NCBI RefSeq assembly: GCF_009811315.1
Contig: NZ_BLID01000001.1
Span: 248,001-312,000, forward strand
Direction: 5' to 3'
Origin: Vibrio atypicus
Lineage (GTDB): Bacteria > Pseudomonadota > Gammaproteobacteria > Enterobacterales > Vibrionaceae
Length of the DNA: 64,000 nucleotides
Shown: piece by piece, positions 9,263-17,172 of the stretch
Layout of the letters: each line of letters starts with the position of its first letter
How positions within the stretch are numbered: the stretch's first letter is position 1
The notes under the pieces: model-generated
Databases searched by the model: none
The model's input: the letters and a program-made list of their open reading frames with translations, nothing else
Told to the model about the DNA's origin: nothing
Made by a program: the position numbers and the translations under genes

Positions 9263-9497
9263 GGTATTTCTATTCAAACTATTACTCGTGGTATTGCTAC
9301 TATTCATCATCTTCAATTTGGCTCGCGCTATGTTTGAAATGGTCAAAGGCCCACAGGAAAACGAAGAAGAAGTCGAACAAGACAAACCTATGAGCTTCTA
9401 CCTCGGTCGACGTGTATTTCTTTCCGCATTAGCCGTCGTCCTTATGGTTGCTGCCCTACTGACAGGTTTTATTGATCCTAACGTTCGCCCTTATTAG
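9261..9497 (+). CDS. DUF2909 family twin-helix membrane protein
   Basis: This is a 78-residue protein with two membrane helices (about 4-25 and 52-70) joined by an acidic loop. DUF2909 proteins are usually found beside cytochrome c oxidase genes, often on the opposite strand as here, but their function is unknown. AAGGA lies 8 bases before the ATG. The gene sits between the SURF1 and coxC genes and runs against the oxidase operon. Its start codon overlaps that of the SURF1 gene. Confidence 0.8.
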   Translation: MVFLFKLLLVVLLLFIIFNLARAMFEMVKGPQENEEEVEQDKPMSFYLGRRVFLSALAVVLMVAALLTGFIDPNVRPY

Positions 9498-9514
9498 CCG
9501 CCCCAGCAGCGGCT
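9496..9514 (+). terminator. Possible weak terminator after DUF2909 gene
   Basis: AGCCGC and GCGGCT form a 6-bp GC-rich stem just at the DUF2909 stop codon. The following TAATT is a poor T tract, so it may only be a transcript-end hairpin. Confidence 0.35.
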
Positions 9515-9524
9515 TAATTGAGCC

Positions 9525-10409
9525 CTAAATAACATAAACGAAGACGAACAAACACAACCAAACCACGTCAACAAAGTGCCAATACCAACTGCCTGCTTGA
9601 AACGCAAAGTGATCTTTCGGCGTAAAGTGATCCTTAGCCACTCTCGCCAGCAGTACGATCAGAAACGTAGTCCCCAAGAACACATGCATGCCATGGAAAC
9701 CCGTCAATAAGAAAAAGGTATTGCCATACACTCCAGACTGCAGCGTCAACCCGAGGTCTTGATAAGCGTGTACATACTCCACTCCTTGGTAATAAAGGAA
9801 GAAGCAAGCTAACACGATGGTAATTTCTAACCACACAATCAAAGCCATGCGTTGATTCTTCTCAAGTCCGGTATGAGCTAAGTGCAACGTAATTGAGGAA
9901 GTAAGCAAAAGCAGCGTATTGATGAGCGGTATCCCTTTCCAGCTCATTGCTTCTGTGGTTGTACCGTCTGGTGTCGATGTCAATGGCCACAATGCCTCAA
10001 AAGTAGGCCATAGCACTTCGTGGGTCATTAAATTATTACTTGCACCACCTAGCCAAGGAACAGAAATCATACGTGCATAAAACAACGCACCAAAAAACGC
10101 GCCAAAGAACATCACTTCTGAGAAAATAAACCAACTCATTCCTTGGCGAAATGATCGAGAAATCTGCGCCGAATATTTACCAGACATGGACTCAGTAATC
10201 ACGTTGCTAAACCAACCGGCAAACATGTACAACAAAAACAAAAATCCGCTAAGCAAGATCAACTTACCAAACACACTGCCATCACCGCCTTCAGCCATGT
10301 TCTGCACCGTCAACCCAGCGCCAACGGCGATCAAGAATAGTGAAACGGCTCCAACAATAGGCCAACTGCTTTGCGCAGGTACATAATATGAGGGATGTTT
10401 TGAGCTCAT
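9525..10409 (-). CDS. coxC: Cytochrome c oxidase subunit III
   Basis: This is the inner-membrane subunit III of the heme-copper oxidase, 294 residues with about seven helices. Diagnostic segments include SEVMFFGAFFGALFYAR, LTGFHGMHVFLGT and WYWHFVDVVWLCLFVFVY at the C-terminus. It overlaps ctaG by 4 bases (ATGA type). It lacks catalytic metals and supports stability and proton uptake of subunit I in known complexes. Confidence 0.95.
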   Translation of the reverse strand: MSSKHPSYYVPAQSSWPIVGAVSLFLIAVGAGLTVQNMAEGGDGSVFGKLILLSGFLFLLYMFAGWFSNVITESMSGKYSAQISRSFRQGMSWFIFSEVMFFGAFFGALFYARMISVPWLGGASNNLMTHEVLWPTFEALWPLTSTPDGTTTEAMSWKGIPLINTLLLLTSSITLHLAHTGLEKNQRMALIVWLEITIVLACFFLYYQGVEYVHAYQDLGLTLQSGVYGNTFFLLTGFHGMHVFLGTTFLIVLLARVAKDHFTPKDHFAFQAGSWYWHFVDVVWLCLFVFVYVI

Positions 10410-11014
10410 TCTTTTGCTCCTTGCAATGGATCGCTCGAACCTTTCGTCATGTTCACCTGCGCAACTTCAAGGCTTTCACCCGCTTTTTGAGTAATGTCGT
10501 AAAGCGTGTATGACAAGGTCAGCGTATGTATTGAGTCTGGAATATCTGGCTCGATATAGAAAATCAGAGGCATTTCTGCCTCACCTTGCCCAGCCAATGG
10601 TTGTTGGTTAAAGCAGAAACATTCGATTTTATTAAAGTAAGTGGCGCCTAAACCAGGAGAAACAGAAGGCACGGCTTGGCCGACAATTTCATTAGCTGAT
10701 AGGTTTTGGGCGAAATAGGCCGTTTGAATCACTTGGCCCGGATGAACGTCCATCGATGTTTGTTTCGGTTCAAAAGACCAAGGGATCCCCTGGTTTCGAT
10801 GGGCCATAAATTCAACGCGTATGAGACGTGATGTGTCAGGAACCATACCTTGTGGTTGTAGCGCAGACTCTGTATTGGTTTTTCCGTTGATTCCTAACGC
10901 ATCACACATCACGTCATAAAGTGGGACAAGCGCAAAACCAAAGCCAAACATGGCAACGGTTGCCGCCAATAGTTTTAGCGTCAGTTTTCTATTTGGATTC
11001 GCGCTTCCCTGCAT
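10406..11014 (-). CDS. ctaG: Cytochrome c oxidase assembly protein CtaG/Cox11
   Basis: This copper chaperone inserts CuB into subunit I. The 202-residue protein has one N-terminal membrane helix and a periplasmic immunoglobulin-like domain. The copper motif is KIECFCFNQQPL (CFCF), and VPLYDVMCDALGINGKT follows the helix as in other Cox11 proteins. It lies 9 bases after ctaD and overlaps coxC. Confidence 0.95.
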   Translation of the reverse strand: MQGSANPNRKLTLKLLAATVAMFGFGFALVPLYDVMCDALGINGKTNTESALQPQGMVPDTSRLIRVEFMAHRNQGIPWSFEPKQTSMDVHPGQVIQTAYFAQNLSANEIVGQAVPSVSPGLGATYFNKIECFCFNQQPLAGQGEAEMPLIFYIEPDIPDSIHTLTLSYTLYDITQKAGESLEVAQVNMTKGSSDPLQGAKE

Positions 11015-11023
11015 AACGCCTCC

Positions 11024-12676
11024 CTAGTCCACTTTTGGTGGCGTTGAAAAGGTATGATGAGGCGCTGGGCTTGGTACCGTCCACTCTAAGCCTTCTGCTC
11101 TTTCCCATGAGCGCGCTTTAGCTTTCTCACCACCGCGGATACATTTGATCACTAGCCATAAGAAAATAAGCTGCGAAAGACCAAATGCAAATCCACCAAT
11201 GGAGACGATTTGATTCACATCGGCAAATTGGATCGCATAATCCGGAATACGGCGCGGCATACCGGCTAACCCGAGAAAGTGCATCGGGAAAAACAGTACA
11301 TTGACAGAGATGACAGAGCACCAGAAATGCCAGAGGCTCAATTTATGGTCGTACATGTGCCCTGTCCACTTAGGCAACCAATAATAGGCCGCCGCCATAA
11401 TAGAGAACACAGCCCCTGATACCAGTACGTAATGGAAGTGCGCCACCACAAAATAAGTATCATGATATTGGAAATCAGCCGGTACAATCGCCAACATCAG
11501 CCCAGAGAAACCACCGATAGTAAACAAGATAATAAACGCAATGGCGAATAACATGGGCGTTTCAAATGTCATTGCACCCCGCCACATGGTGGCAACCCAG
11601 TTAAATACCTTCACCCCCGTCGGCACCGCAATCAACATGGTACAGTACATAAAGAAAAGCTCGGCAAAGACTGGCATACCGGTCGTAAACATGTGGTGTG
11701 CCCAAACTAAGAATGAAAGCAGGGCGATACTACATGTCGCGTAAACCATTGAATGGTAGCCAAATAACTTCTTACCACTGAACGCGGGAATGATCGCTGA
11801 GACAATACCGAAAGAAGGTAAAATCATGATGTACACTTCGGGGTGACCGAAGAACCAGAAGATATGCTGGAACATCACAGGATCACCACCACCTGCCGCA
11901 TCAAAGAATGACGTGCCGAAGTACTTATCGGTCAAAATCATGGTCACCGCCCCTGCTAAAACCGGCATCACAGCTATCAACAGAAACGCTGTAATTAGCC
12001 AAGTCCATACGAACATTGGCATCTTGAACCACGTCATCCCCGGAGCTCGCATATTAACGATCGTTACAATGACGTTGATCGCCCCCATGATTGAGCTAAT
12101 ACCCATAATATGAACTGAGAATACAAACAGCGCGGTACTATCTGGGCCATAAGTCGTTGAGAGTGGTGCGTAGAAAGTCCAACCAAAATCAGGGCCGCCC
12201 CCTTCAGTAAACAGTGAGGCAATCAGAATCAAAAAGGCAAAAGGTAAGATCCAAAAACTCAAATTGTTCATGCGTGGCAATGCCATATCAGGAGCACCTA
12301 TCATCATAGGTATCATCCAATTTGCTAAGCCCGTAAACGCAGGCATCACGGCACCAAATACCATGATTAAGCCGTGTACCGTGGTCATCTGATTAAAAAA
12401 CTGCGGCTCAACCAATTGCAGACCCGGTTGGAACAGCTCTGCACGAATGATCATCGCCATCGCACCACCGGTTAAGAACATGATAAAACTAAACCAAAGG
12501 TACAGCGTCCCTATATCTTTATGATTGGTTGAATAGAGCCATCTTGTGATGCCTTGCGGAGCTTCGTGATGGTCATGCTCATCCACTAAAGTAGCACTGC
12601 TTGCTCGGCTTAAATCTGCGTCCGCCGCAGGAGCTGATTTAATGTTTTCTGCTAACTCAGGTTTGGACGTTTTCAT
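11024..12676 (-). CDS. ctaD: Cytochrome c oxidase subunit I
   Basis: This is the catalytic subunit, reducing O2 at the heme a3-CuB centre and pumping protons. The 550-residue protein has about twelve helices. FWFFGHPEVYIMILP holds the CuB His and cross-linked Tyr region, and HDTYFVVAHFHYVLVSG holds the heme a3 and heme a ligands. GYHSMVYAT carries K-channel residues, so this is an A-type oxidase. It overlaps coxB by 4 bases. Confidence 0.97.
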   Translation of the reverse strand: MKTSKPELAENIKSAPAADADLSRASSATLVDEHDHHEAPQGITRWLYSTNHKDIGTLYLWFSFIMFLTGGAMAMIIRAELFQPGLQLVEPQFFNQMTTVHGLIMVFGAVMPAFTGLANWMIPMMIGAPDMALPRMNNLSFWILPFAFLILIASLFTEGGGPDFGWTFYAPLSTTYGPDSTALFVFSVHIMGISSIMGAINVIVTIVNMRAPGMTWFKMPMFVWTWLITAFLLIAVMPVLAGAVTMILTDKYFGTSFFDAAGGGDPVMFQHIFWFFGHPEVYIMILPSFGIVSAIIPAFSGKKLFGYHSMVYATCSIALLSFLVWAHHMFTTGMPVFAELFFMYCTMLIAVPTGVKVFNWVATMWRGAMTFETPMLFAIAFIILFTIGGFSGLMLAIVPADFQYHDTYFVVAHFHYVLVSGAVFSIMAAAYYWLPKWTGHMYDHKLSLWHFWCSVISVNVLFFPMHFLGLAGMPRRIPDYAIQFADVNQIVSIGGFAFGLSQLIFLWLVIKCIRGGEKAKARSWERAEGLEWTVPSPAPHHTFSTPPKVD

Positions 12677-13860
12677 TGGCCCTCCTCAGATGTTCCAGAT
12701 TGCTCGGCTTTGAATGCGTTTACGTCAGATGCTTGAATGACATCTCCCGTATCATTACCCAAACCATTTCGTTGATAAGTCACCACAGCGGCGATCTCTT
12801 TATCAGTTAATTGATTCGCAAATGCCTGCATCGCGGTTCCTGGTCGACCATTTACGATCGTATCGATATGCGTTGCGATATCACCTGTCGCAATTTTACT
12901 CCCCGTAATGGCAGGAAATGCGCCAGGGATACCTGCACCATTTGCTTGGTGACAGACGGCACATCGATCAACATAGACCTGAGTACCTAGTTCGATCAGC
13001 TCTTGTTTCGATAACGTCGCGGTTAATGAGGCTGCGGCTTCTTGCTTCGCCTTAGCAATCTCCGCTTTTTTATCCATGAGCCATTGTTCGTAATCGGCCT
13101 CTTCCATCGCATGAACGACCACTGGCATAAAGCCATGGGCTCTACCACATAACTCTGCACACTGGCCGCGATAAACGCCGGGTTTATCTATACGAGTCCA
13201 CGCTTCATTAATAAAACCGGGAATGGTGTCTTTCTTCACAGCAAAATCAGGCACCCACCATGAGTGGATCACATCATCTGAAGTTAAAAGAAAACGAACT
13301 TTGCGATTGATCGGCAGCACAAGTGGGTTATCCACTTCCAGCAGATAGTGCGCCCCTTTCTCTTCAATGCCATCGATCGCTTTCTGACTTGTTGCGAGCA
13401 AACTAAAGAACTCAACTTCTTCGTCGAAGTAGCTGTAATGCCACTTCCATTGAGAGCCAGTAATTTTGATCGTCAGATCCGACTGAGAGGTATCTTCCAT
13501 CGCCACCAAGGTTTTTGTCGCAGGAATAGCCATCAAAACCAAAATAATGATGGGAATCACCGTCCAGATGACTTCGACTTTGGTGCTTTCATGGAAGTGA
13601 GCAGCGACAGCGCCCTTTGACTTTCGATGGTGGTACATGGAATAGAACATCGCGCCAAAGACCACAACAGCGATAGCGCAACAGATATAAAAGATGAGCA
13701 TGTGTAAGTCATACACTTTGCCACTAATGTCCGTTACACCTTTCGTCATGTTGTAGGTGTTCTCTTCGGCAATCGCTAAAGATGTCGAACATAGTTGAGC
13801 AACAAAGCCAACACACATCCATTTGATCAGTCGCCACACGGTAACCTTTAATCCTTTCAA
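12673..13860 (-). CDS. coxB: Cytochrome c oxidase subunit II with fused cytochrome c domain (caa3 type)
   Basis: This is the electron-entry subunit, 395 residues. A signal peptide and two membrane helices precede the CuA cupredoxin domain, with VIHSWWVPDF and the CuA ligands in CAELCGRAHGFMP. After an Ala/Lys-rich linker there is a cytochrome c domain with CAVCH and a likely Met ligand in GRPGTAMQAF. The fusion marks a caa3-type oxidase. It is the first gene of the oxidase operon, so the promoter should lie in the region shared with the phosphohexomutase gene. Confidence 0.96.
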   Translation of the reverse strand: MKGLKVTVWRLIKWMCVGFVAQLCSTSLAIAEENTYNMTKGVTDISGKVYDLHMLIFYICCAIAVVVFGAMFYSMYHHRKSKGAVAAHFHESTKVEVIWTVIPIIILVLMAIPATKTLVAMEDTSQSDLTIKITGSQWKWHYSYFDEEVEFFSLLATSQKAIDGIEEKGAHYLLEVDNPLVLPINRKVRFLLTSDDVIHSWWVPDFAVKKDTIPGFINEAWTRIDKPGVYRGQCAELCGRAHGFMPVVVHAMEEADYEQWLMDKKAEIAKAKQEAAASLTATLSKQELIELGTQVYVDRCAVCHQANGAGIPGAFPAITGSKIATGDIATHIDTIVNGRPGTAMQAFANQLTDKEIAAVVTYQRNGLGNDTGDVIQASDVNAFKAEQSGTSEEGQ

Positions 13861-14172
13861 AAGACCTCTCCTCTGCCTTTTCCATCAAGTGATGGTTGCT
13901 TTGAGACCCTAGCGGACTTCAGTTGCAAAAAAGTCCAATCCAGTCTGTGGGCTTTGAAAACTCCGTATAAACAGCAAATTTGATTAATTTTGTTATATTT
14001 ATGTTAATAAAAACTAGTTGGCGTTTTTCGATTGTGCAAGAAAGTGCTAATGCGATTTTGCACCGCGTCGATGTAGTTTAGCGATTGCGCACTCGCAAAT
14101 GATAATCGTTATCAGATATACTCTGGCAAATGTCATACACTTGGTATAACGAATTAGAAAGGTAGACAAACT
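13861..14172. promoter_or_regulatory. Divergent promoter region, coxB / phosphohexomutase gene
   Basis: This 312-base gap separates the oxidase operon from the phosphohexomutase gene. It is AT-rich around 13975-14020 and holds a Fur-box-like sequence at 14095-14113. No small ORF with a convincing ribosome site was seen. Confidence 0.6.
14095..14113. promoter_or_regulatory. Candidate Fur box
   Basis: The 19-bp sequence ending in GATAATCGTTATC matches the Fur consensus GATAATGATAATCATTATC at 16 of 19 positions by eye. It lies 60 bases before the phosphohexomutase start and about 235 bases before coxB. Iron control of either gene is an inference. Confidence 0.5.
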
Positions 14173-15876
14173 ATGATGGAACAAGTCACTCATTGGTTAG
14201 AAAAAGATCCTGATCCACGTACCCGTGAAGAACTCCAACATTTAATTGATGAAAAGCAGTTTGAAGAGCTAGAAGACCGCTTTAGCCAGCGCTTAGAGTT
14301 CGGTACTGCCGGCTTGCGTGGTAAAGTTGGCTGCGGCCCTAATCGAATGAACCGTTTGGTGATCCAAGAAACGGCGACGGGGCTTGGTCACTACCTGATC
14401 GAACAAGTTAAAGATGCCACTAACCGCGGTGTGATCATAGGCTATGATGGCCGCCCAGATTCCATGCAGTTTGCCCATGACACTGCGTCTGTTCTCACCT
14501 CACTGGGGATCAAGGTTTATCTAACTCATGATGTAGCCGCAACGCCTATCGTTGCTTTTGGCGTTCATCACTTTAATACCGCTGCCGCTGTTGTGGTCAC
14601 CGCAAGCCACAATCCACCAGAATACAATGGCTTTAAGGTTTACTGGGAAAACGGTGCGCAAATTATTCCGCCGCATGACTCTGGTATTGCCAAAGAGATA
14701 GACATCGCCGCGGCGAAACCTGTGCCACTAATGAGCCTGGATGATGCGGAAAAACACGGCTTGTTGGTTTGGCTAAAAGAGGATTACTACCAAACTTATC
14801 GCAGCACAATGAATGGTAATGCTTTGCTCGGCAACCACCAGCAACCTGAGGCCGTCGGCGTTGCTTATACTGCAATGCATGGCGTTGGTGCGAACATGGC
14901 AGAGACCCTACTCGCCGACGCAGGTTTTACCAAGGTTTACAGTGTAAAAGAGCAACGTGAACCCGATGGTGCATTCCCTACCGTCAACTTCCCGAACCCA
15001 GAGGAAGCTGGCGCAATGGATATGGTGGTCGCTCTCGCGAAAGCAAATAATGCCGATATTGCCTGTGCTAACGATCCGGATGCAGATCGATTCGCAGTGG
15101 CAGTGAAAAAAGCGGATGGTGAGTTCCAAATGCTAACCGGTGACCAAGTCGGTTCCCTATTTGGTCACTACTTGCTGAGCAAAACAGAGTCAGCGAAACA
15201 CTTGGTTGGTAACACCATAGTGTCATCTACTCTACTGAGTAAGATTGCTGCAGCATTTGGCGCAGAGTATTACCAAACCTTAACGGGTTTTAAATGGTTA
15301 ACCAATATTGCGATGCAAAAGCAGACGCCAGAAAAGCAATTCTTGTTTGCTTACGAAGAAGCGCTAGGTTACACAGTAGGTAATAAAGTCTGGGATAAAG
15401 ATGGTTTATCTGCTCTGGTTGCGTTCTCCCAACTAACGGCAGAACTAAAAACACAAGGCAAAACCATTTGGGATCAACTTGAAACGATTTACCGCCAACA
15501 TGGTATGTACATCAATGCCCAGCACAGTACGGCACTAGATCCTAAAGCACCACCAATTGGCGACAAACTACGTGCAGATCAACCAAGTCAAATCGCGGGT
15601 CGCAACGTTGAAAGCATTGAAGATCTTAAAGCGTTAACCAAGACTTACGCTGATGGCCGCACCGAAAACATTGACTTACCAGCGAGTGATGTGTTGATTT
15701 ATCACCTCTCCGGGGGCGCTAGAGTGATTGTTCGCCCGTCAGGCACTGAGCCGAAACTGAAATGCTACTACGAGGTGGTAGAGGCGTTTGGTGAAACAGA
15801 GACATTTGGCGAAGCTTACGAGAAAGCAGAGCTGGCTATGGATCTACTGATCGCAGAGCACCAACACACGCTCTAG
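14173..15876 (+). CDS. Phosphoglucomutase/phosphomannomutase family protein
   Basis: This is a cytoplasmic alpha-D-phosphohexomutase of the PgcA/PGM2 branch, 567 residues. It would interconvert hexose-1- and hexose-6-phosphates, possibly also pentose phosphates. The phosphoserine loop is TASHNPPEYNG (near 143-153), the metal loop NDPDADRFAV (near 299-308), the sugar-specificity region is GFKWLTN, and the phosphate-binding loop RPSGTEPK is near 521. The N-terminal GTAGLRGKVG motif is typical. It could feed glucose-1-phosphate from maltodextrin breakdown into glycolysis. The exact sugar is not fixed by sequence. Confidence 0.88.
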   Translation: MMEQVTHWLEKDPDPRTREELQHLIDEKQFEELEDRFSQRLEFGTAGLRGKVGCGPNRMNRLVIQETATGLGHYLIEQVKDATNRGVIIGYDGRPDSMQFAHDTASVLTSLGIKVYLTHDVAATPIVAFGVHHFNTAAAVVVTASHNPPEYNGFKVYWENGAQIIPPHDSGIAKEIDIAAAKPVPLMSLDDAEKHGLLVWLKEDYYQTYRSTMNGNALLGNHQQPEAVGVAYTAMHGVGANMAETLLADAGFTKVYSVKEQREPDGAFPTVNFPNPEEAGAMDMVVALAKANNADIACANDPDADRFAVAVKKADGEFQMLTGDQVGSLFGHYLLSKTESAKHLVGNTIVSSTLLSKIAAAFGAEYYQTLTGFKWLTNIAMQKQTPEKQFLFAYEEALGYTVGNKVWDKDGLSALVAFSQLTAELKTQGKTIWDQLETIYRQHGMYINAQHSTALDPKAPPIGDKLRADQPSQIAGRNVESIEDLKALTKTYADGRTENIDLPASDVLIYHLSGGARVIVRPSGTEPKLKCYYEVVEAFGETETFGEAYEKAELAMDLLIAEHQHTL

Positions 15877-15905
15877 GTACTCCGTACTCTTCACCCAATA
15901 GAAAT

Positions 15906-15932
15906 GAAGCCTCCTAAATTGGAGGCTTCTTT
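15906..15932. terminator. Terminator after phosphohexomutase gene
   Basis: GAAGCCTCC and GGAGGCTTC form a perfect 9-bp stem around a 6-base loop, followed by TTTAT. It lies between convergent genes and mainly serves the plus strand. Confidence 0.8.
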
Positions 15933-15952
15933 ATATCTAACCTTTCACTCAA

Positions 15953-16660
15953 TTACTGGGTGAGTTTTTCTTCTAGCACCTTTTCAAGCTGATCATATGG
16001 AACGTAACCAGGGATCACTTCTTCACCAATGATCAGAGCCGGCGTACCTCGAAGCCCAAAACCATTAAACAATGCATAGTTTTCTGCTAACTGTTGCTCA
16101 ATGGCTTTATCCGCTTTCAAGTATTGCTCTGTTCCGGTTTTCTTCGCGACCATCGCCAATGACATCGGATTGTGAGAACCTGGCTTTTTCACCAACAATT
16201 CATGCACCTTTTGATACTTCTCTTTGTCATTTTTCCAAACATTCAATGCGAAAGATGCAGAGTTAAGATCAGAAATTCCCTCTTTTAAAGGCACATATAG
16301 GTTAACCACTTTAATTTGTGGGAAAGCTTTAACTAGCTTCTCTAGTTCCACATCAAGCTTCTTACAATAAGGGCAGCTGTAGTCTGTCACGTTAATTAAG
16401 GTCAGCTCTGGATTCTCTGCCCCCATAAAGGTGTGGTTTGGATTTTTAATGTAGTTTTGGCTACTGGCAACCACCTCTTTAAACTGCTGCTGCTGAACAA
16501 TATAAGCGGCCAAACTTTCATGCAAGGTATCAACCACTTCCGGGTTATCTTGCAACATATCGACAATCGCATCGATTTTCTGTTGTTGGGTTTCAGCAAA
16601 TGCAGTAGGCGCTAACATAACCAATGACAATGCACTCACTAAAGTAATTTTCTTAAACAT
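15953..16660 (-). CDS. scsC: DsbA-like periplasmic thiol oxidoreductase (ScsC-like)
   Basis: This is a periplasmic thioredoxin-fold protein of 235 residues. A signal peptide (cleavage near AFA-ET, residue 22) is followed by a helical N-terminal region of about 50 residues, as in trimerising ScsC proteins, and a DsbA-like domain. The active site is YSCPYCKK and the cis-Pro loop is RGTPALIIG. It is last of the scs genes and would be kept reduced by the ScsB-like membrane protein encoded upstream. DsbC/DsbG-like isomerase activity or copper binding is known for relatives, not shown here. Confidence 0.8.
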   Translation of the reverse strand: MFKKITLVSALSLVMLAPTAFAETQQQKIDAIVDMLQDNPEVVDTLHESLAAYIVQQQQFKEVVASSQNYIKNPNHTFMGAENPELTLINVTDYSCPYCKKLDVELEKLVKAFPQIKVVNLYVPLKEGISDLNSASFALNVWKNDKEKYQKVHELLVKKPGSHNPMSLAMVAKKTGTEQYLKADKAIEQQLAENYALFNGFGLRGTPALIIGEEVIPGYVPYDQLEKVLEEKLTQ

Positions 16661-16669
16661 ATTCTTTTC

Positions 16670-17170
16670 CTACTGATTCAACCAAGTGCGAACTAACAAA
16701 CCTGGTGGAGTGGTAATTCCAGTTGTAATGGTTTCTACTTGACCATCTTTGATGATGGCAATGGTTGGAGTCACTGAGATACCCCACTTTCTAAACAGAT
16801 CGCCACCAAGATCGTTAATGTTGGCAAAGTCATAACCTTTTTGAGCAAGAAAGTGGCTAACGCGCTCATTGGGGCCAGAAGAGCCTGAAACCGCAACAAC
16901 TGGATAATATTGACTAATCCAATCAACCGTTGGGCTCACAAATTTACACGCTGCACACCAAGTCGCCCAGAAATAGACAATCACCGGAGACTCATAGCTT
17001 TGAGCGATAACATCGACTTGCTCACCATTCATTAACGTTGCCGCAAATGGAGGAGCGGACTCTGTCGGCATATCTTTACTTCGATACCAATCCACCACTA
17101 AGGCAATCACAATGGCGATAAACAGATAAATAACGAATTCTTTACTCAAGCGGAGTAGTTTCATCCCCAT
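16670..17170 (-). CDS. scsD: TlpA/ScsD-like membrane-anchored thioredoxin
   Basis: This is a 166-residue protein with an N-terminal membrane anchor (about 11-27) and a periplasmic thioredoxin domain. The active site is WATWCAACKFVSP and the cis-Pro loop is SVTPTIAII. It sits 2 bases after the ScsB-like gene and 9 bases before the ScsC-like gene. By position it is ScsD, a TlpA-like reductant fed by ScsB. In Salmonella the order is B-C-D; here it is B-D-C. Confidence 0.82.
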   Translation of the reverse strand: MGMKLLRLSKEFVIYLFIAIVIALVVDWYRSKDMPTESAPPFAATLMNGEQVDVIAQSYESPVIVYFWATWCAACKFVSPTVDWISQYYPVVAVSGSSGPNERVSHFLAQKGYDFANINDLGGDLFRKWGISVTPTIAIIKDGQVETITTGITTPPGLLVRTWLNQ

Positions 17171-17172
17171 AC

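Noticed and set aside
9263..9385. N-terminal extension of SURF1 covering the DUF2909 gene
   Set aside because: The extra residues are low-complexity (Ser/Asn-rich) and antisense to a real gene; the ATG at 9262 fits the family.
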